The position numbers and the translations under genes are program-made. From Fragilaria crotonensis (Eukaryota; Bacillariophyta; Fragilariophyceae; Fragilariales; Fragilariaceae), in contig JAKSYS010000032.1 of the NCBI GenBank assembly GCA_022925895.1, positions 124,001 through 188,000 of the forward strand: a DNA stretch of 64,000 bases, in the 5' to 3' direction. Below, in pieces: positions 10,342 to 20,592 of the stretch (position 1 is its first letter; every line of letters begins with the position of its first letter). The notes under the pieces are model-generated. The model was given only the letters and a program-made list of their open reading frames with translations, did no database searches and was not told where the DNA came from.

Positions 10342-10926
10342 ATGCAGCGCTCCGCCATCTTCCTTGCAATCATCGTCCTTGCATGTGCTCCCACGGCGAC
10401 TTCTGAGTTTCACTTATATGACGACGATGTCCCCAACAATCTTCCAAAGCTGAGCCAAGAGAGACACAGCTCGTCCATTCACATCATTCTCGATGGTGTC
10501 AACACACCGCTCAGTGTCGAGCATCTCCAAGCTGTCAACGAGGCTTTCAAGGAGTCCTACAACGAGATCTATGGCCAAGAGGGATTCCAAATGGATTCTG
10601 TCGACGTCATCGAACAGCAGGTTCATAACCCCGAGCGCAAGTTTCTGAGAGCAACCAAGAAACCTAAGCTCGGATTTGAACCGGAGAGTTACCTGACACT
10701 CGTTACCAATCTCAAAGGTACCGCGGGCATGAACCTTGGTGTTTTTGGCGACCGTGACTATCGCACTCTGATGCAGCGTAACTGGGAACGCAAGGCTTGC
10801 CAAATCATTTTGACAGGAGAGTACAGCCCGGCCGAACTTCGAATGTGCTTCATGACCCGCCCTAGCCGCCGCGCTCAAATGTCCGAGCAGAAAGCTATTG
10901 CCCACCTCGAAGCCATCATGGCATAA
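10342..10926 (+). CDS. Hypothetical secreted or secretory-pathway protein
   Basis: A single-exon protein of 194 residues. Residues 1-21 form a clear signal peptide (basic start, AIFLAIIVLACAP core, ATS just before the likely cleavage). The mature part has no transmembrane segment and only two Cys, at about 153 and 168. The next residue after cleavage is Glu, not Phe, so plastid import is not suggested; secretion or the endomembrane system is more likely. No known domain is recognised; the mature chain is mixed alpha/beta in appearance and ends in a helix. The ATG has a favourable GCC context. Confidence 0.7.
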   Translation: MQRSAIFLAIIVLACAPTATSEFHLYDDDVPNNLPKLSQERHSSSIHIILDGVNTPLSVEHLQAVNEAFKESYNEIYGQEGFQMDSVDVIEQQVHNPERKFLRATKKPKLGFEPESYLTLVTNLKGTAGMNLGVFGDRDYRTLMQRNWERKACQIILTGEYSPAELRMCFMTRPSRRAQMSEQKAIAHLEAIMA

Positions 10927-11849
10927 GATTTATACTCTTGATTTGCCTCCAACAAAAGGAAGACACTTACAGAGTTTCGATGATAGCCTTCCGATGAAAG
11001 ATATAACTAGTTTTCTTGCATCAAGCCGCTTAGGTATCATCTTCTTGCCAGCACTTCCTCAATGAAATCTCGTATCAAGAGCGTGAGCGTCGGGGACGCA
11101 TAGCGACATGTTGCCCAAAACACTCGCGCTGGCCACCGCTACAGCGTCGAAGTGTATCGGGGATCCTCACTCACTCCCCAAGTGATTCATTCGTTCGTTT
11201 AAACAAGCCGCTGATAGGTGTGACAAAATGCGGCGGCCCTTCTCGCGCGTGTCTTTGAAAACTGAGAGTGTGACTGCAATAGTGCTGCAGCAGTTTCCAT
11301 CGCAACTGTTGGTCTCAAAGCACTTAACAGCTCGAATGCCGACCAGCGGTATTCCTCAGGCGTCTTGAGATGCTCTCATCTATGGGCGCCGGCTCTACTA
11401 TCGATTGAGAGACAGTAGACTCTGAGGGAGGAGTGAGCCGACTCAGCGACGAGATGAATGCATGACGATTGTTTCTGTCATCAGTTATGACTTGACATCA
11501 TCGTTTTGTCGAAGATCTAAGTCGTATTGCTCCAACTGCCTACTGGTACCGTACTATGATCCGTAGTACTGGAGTATGTATGTTATACAAGGAGTAGACC
11601 TATCGTGTATCAAGATCTGTGTATTTCTGGAATCTTGAAGTATCAAACATTCAGCCTCCTATCAACCATCAACCACATCACCGGCGGTATGTACGTCGCT
11701 ACTTTTCGAAGTACTCGGAGTACCGGGAGTTCTTTTGTTGCTTTTGCTTCGCTGGTGAAAGATGTCTGTTCTTCATTTGTTTTGTGTGCCTGACGGCGAT
11801 ATAACTTGTTGTACAGTAGAGTTGCAATTTCTGAGCCGGGGGACGCAAC
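10927..11849. other. Intergenic spacer
   Basis: No supported gene. The first half is moderately GC-rich, the last 300 bp again contain GTAC words. No RNA gene is recognised. Confidence 0.5.
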
Positions 11850-13559
11850 ATGAGGATTGGAAAGCTCTCCTTGTCTTTCGTGTTCATCTGGGTCATCGAC
11901 TGGCAGTTTGTGCAGTCCTTCACTTTTCCCCGCTTGGCCCACGTAACCCACCATCCGTTTGCATCCGGACCCCATTTTATGGTGATTGAGAAGGACAGTA
12001 TTGACGATCTCGATGAACTTCAGAAGATTGTCAAAGAGGCAGCAGCACTGAGCTATCAGGCAGATAACCGAGTCGAGGAGCTGCAGAAGCGAATCGATTT
12101 TCTTGAACAACAAATTGAGAAGAAGGAATCTGAGCTCAAGGAAGGCTCAGACTCATGGTTCCAGGAAAAGACCTCGTTGGTAGCCAGAGTCGCAGAACTC
12201 GCCAACATGTTGAACGCTAAAAACAAAACCGGAGAGGAATTAATCAACGGGGAATCATCGCAGAAAGTCGGGGAGTTGGAGAACGAGGTTGAAATGTTGA
12301 AGCAAGTTCTGGACGAGACGCAAAAAGCCTTGGAGGAATCGAGGCAGATTGCTGAAGAAATGCGGTCTCGTCTCATGGAAGGTGAAGACGTGTTGGAGTA
12401 CGAGCAAATGCGCTTTGAAAAAGAGAAACGAGAGATGGAGCAGCGCATCGAGGAGGAAAGATCAAAGATGAATCAGATTGCTCGGGATTTCCAATTGGAG
12501 CAGAAAAGCTTTGGAGAAGAACGAGACGGGCTCATGAAAAGGATAGATGATGCACTGGCAAAGCTTAGCGAGACTGAAAAGAAAATGTCTGCAGAGAAGC
12601 GTCAGTACGAGCAAGAAGCTACAAACCTAAGGAGCACCATAAGGGGTCTCAAAGACAACCTCACTGAGACACAAACTCGGTTGGCTGATGAGACGCGGCG
12701 GTTTTCCGAAGAACGAGCTGAATTGAACCAACAAATTAGTCAACAGAAAGCCAAGTTGCAAGAGGCGGAGATAAGGCTCAGAGATGTTGAACAAGAGTTT
12801 CGAGATACAACCAAGGAACTTGAAAACCAGATCTCGACCGAAAGAGATCGAGTTCAGAAACTGACGAAGAACCTTGAGAAGGAAACTCAGCGTTTCCTGT
12901 CCGAAAAGACTGAGCTTCAGCTTCAGCTCTCTGCAGAGAGAAACAAACTTGCTGAAGTCGAGACTGCATTGAAAGCTGAGACGAAACGATTTGAGAGGGA
13001 GAAAGCATCGCTGGAAGAGCAAGTCGCCGAGGGCGAACGAATCCGAAAACTTAAGGCGCGACAAATGAACGAACGGTACTCTGCGATTCGGTCGGAACTG
13101 ACCGAGCGACTGGAAGCAACCAAACGTGACGCTCGACGCGAGGAAATGCGTTTAACAAAGAAGTATGAAGGTTTATTGCAAGAGGTTAACGAGAACGTGC
13201 AGAACCTTCAACGCAGCTTGAGTGATGCAGAAGCCAGATGCGAGACGGTGACAGTTCAACTGAACCAAGTGACAGCCGAAAAGGAACGCATTCTTCTCGA
13301 GAAAGATCGAAGTGACCGACAGTTTCTGCAAACGATTTCAGCGCGGAATATGGAGCTGACCAGTCTGAAGCAGGATGTCGAAAGCTTGAACGGGGAAATC
13401 CAAGAGAAGGACGAAATCATAAACCGTTACGAGACGAGTTATCGTCAAATGATCAAGCTGTCCTTCCAGCTGACTAGCCAACGACTGAAGAAGGCCCCCT
13501 CGAGGCTGGCCAACATCGTGCGCCGACTGAAAAGGGAGAAAGATGATGCTGACCTGTGA
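11850..13559 (+). CDS. Plastid-targeted long coiled-coil protein
   Basis: A 569-residue single-exon protein. Residues 1-23 are a signal peptide ending VQS and followed by FTFPRL: the Phe just after cleavage is the ASAF-type mark that sends proteins into secondary red plastids. From about residue 45 to 560 it is almost entirely Glu, Lys, Arg and Gln with heptad-spaced Leu, a continuous coiled coil in several blocks (repeats like TRLADETRRFSEERAEL and KLAEVETALKAETKRFERE are similar to each other). The last 25 residues are very basic. It may be a structural or membrane-associated plastid protein (inference); no exact ortholog is recognised. It ends head-on against the minus-strand gene at 13786. 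Confidence 0.75.
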   Translation: MRIGKLSLSFVFIWVIDWQFVQSFTFPRLAHVTHHPFASGPHFMVIEKDSIDDLDELQKIVKEAAALSYQADNRVEELQKRIDFLEQQIEKKESELKEGSDSWFQEKTSLVARVAELANMLNAKNKTGEELINGESSQKVGELENEVEMLKQVLDETQKALEESRQIAEEMRSRLMEGEDVLEYEQMRFEKEKREMEQRIEEERSKMNQIARDFQLEQKSFGEERDGLMKRIDDALAKLSETEKKMSAEKRQYEQEATNLRSTIRGLKDNLTETQTRLADETRRFSEERAELNQQISQQKAKLQEAEIRLRDVEQEFRDTTKELENQISTERDRVQKLTKNLEKETQRFLSEKTELQLQLSAERNKLAEVETALKAETKRFEREKASLEEQVAEGERIRKLKARQMNERYSAIRSELTERLEATKRDARREEMRLTKKYEGLLQEVNENVQNLQRSLSDAEARCETVTVQLNQVTAEKERILLEKDRSDRQFLQTISARNMELTSLKQDVESLNGEIQEKDEIINRYETSYRQMIKLSFQLTSQRLKKAPSRLANIVRRLKREKDDADL

Positions 13560-13785
13560 ATAGAACGTCGACCATCTGATCATTTCGACGTTCTCGGAAG
13601 ACGTTCATAATTATAATTGTTACTGAGTACTGGAGTATCGCAATGTAGTAGCACATAGACCTACCAGGAGAGATATTGCAGCACCTTTAAAGTTGAGCGT
13701 ACCCCAGCAGGCACTGTTCCAGGAAAGCAAGAAATGTATAAACCAATCTTACTAAGTTAACATGGTAGTAAGCATCGAACACCAG

Positions 13786-14859
13786 CTATGCCGAAGGTGA
13801 TCGGTACTGCACAAGCTCTCGAATTGTATTTTCGCTTGTCGGAGCAAAGAAGATAAGACCATCCACAAAGTTGTCGTCGACATCGATGTCCTTGCATGGT
13901 GGGAAGTCTGAGAAACTACTTCTGTGATCAGAAACGGAGCCTGCCATTGTTCCGCAGGTTGATAGATCAGTAGTGTCGCTTGAAATGCTCGCACCGAACT
14001 TGCCCTTGATGTAATCAGCCTTGAGCTTGCGATTCTTAAACTTGTGTTCATCGGGAACCTTTTCATCAGCTAGCCTCTGGAAAACCTTACGTCTTTCCTT
14101 TCCTGGAATCTTTTCTGATTTCTTCGTTGATCGGCTATGAGGAAAGTCAACTTGGAGTTCGTCTGATCGTTGTTTTGAAAAGCCTGGTTTTGGGAGGTCG
14201 ACCTGTGAAGAACGAGAGAGTTTGTGATGTTTACCTTCAGATGATCTCTGAAGCGGCGTCGGTGAGGCTGATTGCTCACTCTGATTCGATTTTGGAGGTC
14301 TCTCGTTATTTGGTAGCCTCGAACGAGGTGGAGAAAGTGACTTTTCAATGGCCTTTCCTTTTCGAGCAAATCGTGATCCAAGTTTTGCCGTGAACCCGGA
14401 TCGCACTTTAAGGAGTTGATCGATCGAAGCTTCGCTAACCCTCCGCTCCTGGCGTGTATAATCATCGTTCGCAGCAGGCGCGAGGTTGTTCAATGATGAC
14501 ATGGCATAATCGTTTATGAAAACGACGCTCGCTCTCTTGTTGCTCGGTGGACTGTCTACCGCTTGCTGTGACGAGTGTGAACTGTTGAAGTACTGCATTT
14601 TCTGGGTTATTGATGATGGAATCAATGAAGGAGAGTTGGTTGTCATCGGTTTGTCATCAATCAGCAATCACCGTTTCATTGAGACTATTAATGCGACATC
14701 CGCATTTCGGACACACACCTTCGACCTTTGCCTGCGAAGCAAGCCCACGTGTTCTCTCGAGTCCCTAATGCTCTCACTCGATCCACGTTCATAAAGTCCG
14801 ATATACCCGTGTATGTACAACAAAATCGTATAAATCTGGAAGAACCAGAAACCAGGCAT
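13786..14859 (-). CDS. Membrane-anchored, disordered hypothetical protein (2 exons)
   Basis: Exon 1 at 14859-14719 and exon 2 at 14601-13786 are joined by a predicted 117-bp intron (donor GTGTGT, acceptor CCCAG), both phase 0. The intron removes an in-frame TGA that otherwise separates the two open parts. The product would have 318 residues. The N terminus carries a hydrophobic anchor, FWFFQIYTILLYIHGYIGLY (about 4-23). The rest is Ser/Pro/Lys/Arg-rich and probably disordered, with a short hydrophobic tail. An acceptor-like site (TTTTTTGCTCAG ending at 14910) just upstream, with an open frame after it, hints at yet another 5' exon. If the intron is wrong, the gene would be exon 2 alone from an ATG at about 14646. 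Function unknown. Confidence 0.55.
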
Positions 14860-16219
14860 CGGACGGTAGACATGGTCATCCAAACGACGAAATACCCCGA
14901 ATAGGGCAACTGAGCAAAAAAGGTTTTAGGTTACTTATGTACAAGTAGTATGCCTGAGAATATGAGTACCAGGAACCAGGTACAATCCTTTGCTTCCCCC
15001 CGGTAGACACGACATCTGTCGGATTACACATGAGATACGCCGTTTGCAAATATCAAGTCCCTTTTTACTTTCAAGACTAGATCCGATGCTCGCCACTTAA
15101 ACAGACCACAACCCCAAGCGACTCTCTCGTCCTGACGTAACTCAAGTGGACGAAAACTGCGACCCTTCGTCATGTTCCATCATATTTTCCGATATAACAA
15201 AGTCGCATCCGGACTTGGGCCTGATCCGGAAATGAATTAGTCACGACGACCTACAAGTATCTCGCATCCTGTCAGGAGCGTTATCTATGTTTTATACGAC
15301 GAACATGGTAGAAATTCTCGAGTCGTCAGATGGGACATGCTGTCTTCGAAACAGATACTGTCGAAAGCGAAAAACATTGTAATCCTGTCACCAGCTCAGC
15401 CCTGCCGTCTAAAGATATACTCCGTACTGGTACCTGGTACTCCACTCAGCTTGATCCAAATCGCGTTCAGTATATAACATATAGTCGAAAGAGTCATCCT
15501 ACTCGTTGGATGTACTCTTACATCTCTAGGTAGGAATACTGCGATTTGAGGTAAATTTGGTGTTCTTATGATCCACTGAGTTCCATTCATGTCGCGTCGC
15601 AGCCTCGGCTGAAGAATGAACAACAAGGTCCGTGTGTTCAGGATAAGGGCAGCTACATGTATCTATTGCATACCCATTTCCTCCAGCATCCAGTTCAAGT
15701 ACAAGTACTCGAGTGCTCCGTTAACTACGGAGTCCGTCTTGAATCGGGACATTGTGATGCCTGATGCTGTACTAATTGGGAGAGGATATCATACAACCGA
15801 ACGATGCATTGCATCATACTCGGAAGTGGATTGCAAAGCTGACGACCATCATTCACGATAAGACGTAGGAAAGTAGTTATTCGATGGTGTAGAGTTAGGA
15901 GACGAAACTCTCATTGTAAGACAAACTAGTCGCGGTGGACGGGATTCGTTGAATATCTACGATAAAACTCGAGAGGAATTGCACCTGTATAAGGTGCTTC
16001 CGGATCCCAGTAACTACTGTCAGAACCTGGCATGGCATATTCTGCGCTTCAAGTCGTAGCTCCTGTTGCAGCGTTGCCTTCATTGGTGCGCTTGAATGCC
16101 ACAAAAACATTTTTCTCGTCTTGTTCTTTCGTGATGTCCACCTGGACATGCGAATAATCCTTGAGGTGTTCACTCCACTCCACTGCACTAGAACGCCGAT
16201 GACGAAGCATGCATCTCCC
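14860..16219. other. Intergenic spacer
   Basis: 1.36 kb without a supported gene. A possible 5' exon of the gene at 13786-14859 may lie just above 14910. GTAC words are frequent at 15420-15470 and 15700-15740. Short open frames around 15900-16200 on the minus strand look like untranslated tail of the crotonase gene. Confidence 0.5.
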
Positions 16220-17165
16220 CTAGAGCTTACTTCTGTTTTCTCTCTTGCTAAACATTTCCAACTGCATTGATGCCTCCAAAACTTCACCTCCGTTAAATCG
16301 CTCATCCAGTTGCACCAGCTCTGCCCGACAAACTCGTTGCATACGTGCTTGCCGTTGGCCACGGATAAGGTTCACGAAGACATGTCCCGTCCTATCTCCC
16401 ATGGGAAGGTTGAGCAGCCTTTCGTCCACTTCTCTGGCCATGTAGTTAGCTAGGCTGTTGACGTGAAACGGCTCTTCTGTGTTTGTGCCTGGCACTACCT
16501 GCGAGCAAATGTTCCAGTCAAGTGCAGTCTTTGCGTCTATCTTCTTTCCCAACAAGAGCAATTCGTTCGCCTTCGACAGACCCATAGATTCAATGAACGT
16601 TGCCGATGAGCACAGCTCCGGGACTAGAAAGGAGCACCGAAACGGTGTTAGAATGCAAACACGTTTTCTGATGTCACTTGTACATACACACGTCAATCTC
16701 ACCTAATGCCAATCTAGTGAAAGGAGCCCATAGCGTTGCTGTTTCTGTGCAATAACAAAGGTCACAATGAAGCAGCAGTGTAACACCGATTCCAACTGCA
16801 GGGCCATTGACGGCCGCGCAAAGGATCTTGGGAAACGTAATGATTGACATCATGAATCTACCAGGAGGAATACTCAGAGTATCACGGTCAGTTCCATCAT
16901 CATTGAGCATGGAGGTACCCTTAAGATCCGCGCCACTCGAGAAGTATGAACCGGTTCCAGTCATGACCAAAACTGCCAAGGAGGAGTCGGCGGCAACCTC
17001 TGCCATGACGTCGATGAGATCCAAGTACAAATCGTCCGAAAAGGCATTCTTCACAGCTGGACGATTCAAGGCGACAATGAGAATAGATCCCCTCGAGCCA
17101 TGGCGACATACACTGATGTTTCCTCGACCATATCGTGTTGGTGATGAGGAGTTCGAGCGCAACAT
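16220..17165 (-). CDS. Peroxisomal enoyl-CoA isomerase/hydratase (crotonase family)
   Basis: Crotonase-fold enzyme for fatty acid beta-oxidation. Exon 1 (17165-16703) and exon 2 (16623-16220) flank a 79-bp GT-AG intron (GTGAG donor, TTTCTAG acceptor, phase 1); the join gives 288 residues. Oxyanion-hole segments are visible: SSGADLKG at 77-83 and NGPAVGIGVTL at 120-130. The region 140-165 (TLWAPFTRLAL then VPELCSS) matches the ECI2/PECI type of delta3,delta2-enoyl-CoA isomerase more than a classic hydratase. The last residues, SKL, are the PTS1 peroxisome signal, so the protein should act in peroxisomes on unsaturated acyl-CoAs. Isomerase versus hydratase cannot be settled here. Nothing is broken. 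Confidence 0.88.
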
Positions 17166-17660
17166 GCCTTCCGGTAGGAGTGTGGATATACGTTGTGACG
17201 TTCGTGTATTTCGCTCGGTCAGCGGTTGATGACAATTTGCATCATTGCACCATAAAACTGCAATTTACCGCGTTGCTACATTTGTACTCGTATACTGTTA
17301 TGCGATATTGGTCTGATGACGATAAAATGTGCGATCGATCAATCGGTACTCTCTAGTACAGTAGTCTTACGCGAGTACTCCGAGTTGCGAGTTTCGAGTA
17401 ATATTAGAGAGGTCCGGGCTACTGTAATTTACAGTGTGAAAGCCTTAACCTTACGAAGATATAGTTTTTTCTGCAACGTAATTTACACTGTAAAATAGAT
17501 GTCCGGGTAAACTTGTTTTACAAACAAAAAAACAAAACGAAGATTCCTAGGAGTCATTTATGAATTCAAAGTAAGATTCCATCCATCTATGGTAGGATCG
17601 GAGGATGCGCCGATTTGAGACCTTCCATCAAATCACTTATCGCGCGACAAGAACGTCAAC

Positions 17661-18973
17661 ATGTCGACTCGCCGATGGACATCGTTTCTGGAGCGCCATC
17701 GGTGTCTCGTTTGGCAACAGCATGCTATTATGCTCATGGACGAGATTCTTGATGACAGTAGCAGCTCCTCCTCGTCGTCGTCGTCAAACTCGTCAGACTC
17801 TAGCATGAACACGAGCAGCGACAGCAGCAGCAGCGATGAAGATGAGGAAATGCTTCTTGACGAATTCCATGTTGCTTTATTCAACTCAAACGTGATTGCA
17901 CGTCAACTGGACCAAACCATTGCCCATGAAGGAATCAATTGGCGCACAAACCACACTGGTTTGAGCATTCAAGACTTGAGTGTCGATGATGCTTTATCAT
18001 CGTTTCGATTTCGAAAGGAGCATCTGCAAGAAGTTTCAGAGAAGCTCTGGCCTCGGCTTTCTATTTATCTTAATGGAGTGAAAGGTAAAATTGTGTTTGG
18101 CGATGGCCGCTACTCTGCACCCTATGAAACGCTTTTCCTCTTGGTTCTTTACAGATTGGCAAGACCAAAGCGAATTCGTCGGGACATGGAAGAATTCTTC
18201 GGTTTTCGACGGTCTAAAATCTCTGCTGGCATCAAAGCCATGGCCAGTGCAATGCACACACTTGCTTTGAAATACCTTGATGACCCTTCAATTTTCCTTG
18301 ACCGCATGCCAAGATATGCGGAAATAATCAATGAGAAGTGCGGACTTGTCAACACTGTATGGGGATTTATTGACGGCACCTTGAGAAAGACGTGTCGACC
18401 AACGTACTTTCAAAAGCTTATGTACAGTGGTCACAAACGAGCTCACGGCATGAAATTTCAGTCCGTTGTCACCCCAGATGGGCTATTTGCTTGCATGTTT
18501 GGTGCTGTCAATGGCAACAGACATGATTCTCATATGTTGAATGAATCTTTGTTGCTACCGAGACTTCAAGCTTTGATGCCTGCTGGAAGATACCGTGTAC
18601 ACGATGGCAATGGCGACAACAATGATGACCCTGTCTATTCTTTGTATGCAGATCCTGCCTATCCGCAGTCGGCGTATGTGTTTGGGGATTTCGAAATCCT
18701 GCTCAAGGATCCCGCGAAGCTCTGTGGAACTCCAACATGTCGAGTGTTCGCGAGTCTGTTGAGTGGGGATTTTCCCACATCAACAAATACTGGGCATTCC
18801 TCAACTTTCATGCTGCCTTGAAGGTTTTTCAAAGTCCAGTTGCGAAGTACTATATCGTTGCAACGTTTCTGTGCAATCTACGAACTTGTTACTATGGAAA
18901 TCAGACGATGAGTTTTTTTGAATGCGCAAGTGACAGCCTGACAATTGATGAGTATTTGGCGCTTATCGATTAA
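17661..18973 (+). CDS. Harbinger DDE transposase, one frame change
   Basis: DDE_Tnp_4-type nuclease that cuts and joins the transposon ends. The chain begins with a Ser/Asp/Glu-rich segment (residues 30-65), followed by a helical DNA-binding region (about 120-200) and the RNase H-like core: first Asp in WGFIDGT (D238), second Asp in NRHDSHM (D289), and the catalytic Glu in the SVRESVEWGF motif near 18750. Between about 18680 and 18690, in a GTTTGGGGATTTC stretch, one base is apparently lost or gained: upstream the frame reads to an early stop at 18821, while the family-typical sequence around FRNPAQGSREALW and MSSVRESVEW lies in the next frame and ends at 18973. A sequencing error in the G-run would explain it too. 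Translation may start at 17661 or at the ATG at 17730. Confidence 0.85.
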
Positions 18974-19140
18974 CTTCCTCTCGTAGCAACTACTAGTAGA
19001 GCAGATAGTATGAATACAATACTACCAGTATGTACTAGCGTAGTCATAGAACAAGAATAGTCGTTCTCAAAATACATGTCGTTCTAGACGTAAGCAAACC
19101 ACTAGCTTGTAGCTACTCCCCATTGTTGTTTCCCATCCTT

Positions 19141-19995
19141 TCACTTTTCTTTGTTGGCGTCCTGAGTTGTTTGAAAGAACTGAAACATTGCAGTTTGAAG
19201 CTGAAGCTGCTGCTCCTGTAATTTGAACGTACGCGCCCTTTCTTCTTCCTGCAACTTGAATGCTCGTTCCTTTTCTGCCGCCTTCATCTCAAGTTGCCTT
19301 GCCTTCAAGGCTAGTTTTTCTCTTCGAATTGCATCCTTGGCCTGACCCCGTGCCTCCATACGCATTCCCAAGGCATCATTCATTGCCATCATGTTCTTAC
19401 CATTAGTAGGCGACACCAAATTGCTCGCATCACCTGTGCTACTAATGGACGCAGATGATCTCTTGTTTCTTGCTTTGAGGTTGCGAAGATCCTTTGTCGA
19501 CATTTCACCCATTGCAGCCCGTCGAAGGGTTTCAGCATTCTCCTTGTCTAAGGCTTTGTCTGCCGCTTGTTCCGCGTTGACGCTCGCTGTGTTGTTGGTG
19601 ATTGCCGTGTGCATATCAAGTAGCTCTTCAAGGTCCAACTGGAGCTGGAGCTGTGCTGGTGAAGGGTTTTGATTGTCACATCCCGAATCACGCGGAATGC
19701 GATGCTCAAGCCTCTTCATGAAGGTCATTAGTTCCTGAAACCGAGCCTTCAATTGGCGCCCGTTGCATCCTGCATCACCAAAAATCAAGTTCCCATTTGG
19801 ATCGACCGCCTTACTCAGGTAGAAGGCGGTGCTATCCCAAGCTTTCTTGTTTTGACCATGAGCTGCCTCAAATGGTTTGTCCACCAAAAGATGGCGGACG
19901 AACATGATGTCCATCCAGTTGTTTCCGTCTGCCAAGAATGGAGTCACCTTAGTGGGTAGCCCTTCCTTGACGATGGTGACGGTGACGGTGCTCAT
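19141..19995 (-). CDS. Harbinger accessory protein, Myb/SANT-like with coiled coil
   Basis: The second gene of the Harbinger element, convergent with the transposase. In this family the Myb-like protein binds DNA and brings the transposase into the nucleus. The ATG at 19995 gives 284 residues. Residues about 5-95 have the spaced Trp pattern of a Myb/SANT-like domain (NNWMDIMFVRHLL, KKAWDSTAFYL, LKARFQELMTFMKRLE). Residues 185-285 are a long Glu/Arg/Lys/Gln coiled coil with a duplicated EEERARTFKLQEQQ-like motif. The frame is intact, unlike the transposase. An upstream extension with TTG is open but lacks an ATG. Confidence 0.8.
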   Translation of the reverse strand: MSTVTVTIVKEGLPTKVTPFLADGNNWMDIMFVRHLLVDKPFEAAHGQNKKAWDSTAFYLSKAVDPNGNLIFGDAGCNGRQLKARFQELMTFMKRLEHRIPRDSGCDNQNPSPAQLQLQLDLEELLDMHTAITNNTASVNAEQAADKALDKENAETLRRAAMGEMSTKDLRNLKARNKRSSASISSTGDASNLVSPTNGKNMMAMNDALGMRMEARGQAKDAIRREKLALKARQLEMKAAEKERAFKLQEEERARTFKLQEQQLQLQTAMFQFFQTTQDANKEK

Positions 19996-20248
19996 CCACC
20001 TGAGACGACGAGCACCTGTCAAAGACCTTGCTTTTTCGATGGGTCTTGAACAGAGGAAATCGTCGTTTCTTCCATTGCATCACCCGAATCAAGGACGTTT
20101 GATGACCTACAATGCATTGTGGTTGTTCAGTAACAACCACATTGCAATTGCAATCATCATTGGCATCAGCATCAGACGACATGGAATTTTTGTGTGTGCG
20201 CGCCGGAATCGACGAGAATTTAGATTCTGATTTCTTTCAAAGCTCAAA

Positions 20249-20314
20249 GCGCGCCGCCAAATGATTAGTTCGAATGCTTGAGCGCGCCGCCACATGATTA
20301 GTTCGAATGCTTTA
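20249..20314. repeat. 33-bp tandem duplication, 2 units
   Basis: Unit GCGCGCCGCCA followed by ATGATTAGTTCGAATGCTT occurs twice head to tail with two or three differences. It lies inside the Harbinger element upstream of the accessory gene and could be a regulatory or transposase-binding site (inference). Confidence 0.9.
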
Positions 20315-20592
20315 ACGTAAACTTGTGTCTAACTACCACAGTCAACGTTGGTCAACGTAAATCTGATGCAACGTGGAACTAAGAACAGAATAAATTGAAC
20401 ACGTGGAACGGAATTCTGGTGATGTGAATTTGTTTGCAAATGTGCTCTTCAAATGTACGATAAGTCCTGAAATAACGAAAGTTTGACAGCGAGTCCCGTT
20501 TCACTTTGAACAGACCATTGGGCTCAGATCCGGTACTGGGGTGAAATAGGGAAAATTTGTGTCGTATTTACACTAGCCCGGACCTCTCTATT

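Larger units (their letters stand above)
17406..20589. mobile_element. PIF/Harbinger DNA transposon, two genes, TIRs, 3-bp TSD
   Basis: A 3.18-kb element. The left end AGAGAGGTCCGGGCTA is matched exactly by the reverse complement at the right end, and the next six bases match with one change, so the TIR is about 22 bp. ATT stands on both outer sides (17403-17405 and 20590-20592) as a 3-bp target duplication. Subterminal TAATTTACAGTGT/TAATTTACACTGT motifs sit inside the left end, perhaps transposase sites (inference). Inside are a DDE transposase on the plus strand and a convergent Myb/SANT-like partner on the minus strand, the standard Harbinger pair. Ends and partner look whole; the transposase has one frame change. 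Confidence 0.9.

Noticed and set aside
12627-13064. Long open frame on the minus strand inside the coiled-coil gene
   Set aside because: It is a shadow of the Glu/Lys-rich coding strand, with Leu/Phe/Ser-rich composition and no domain.
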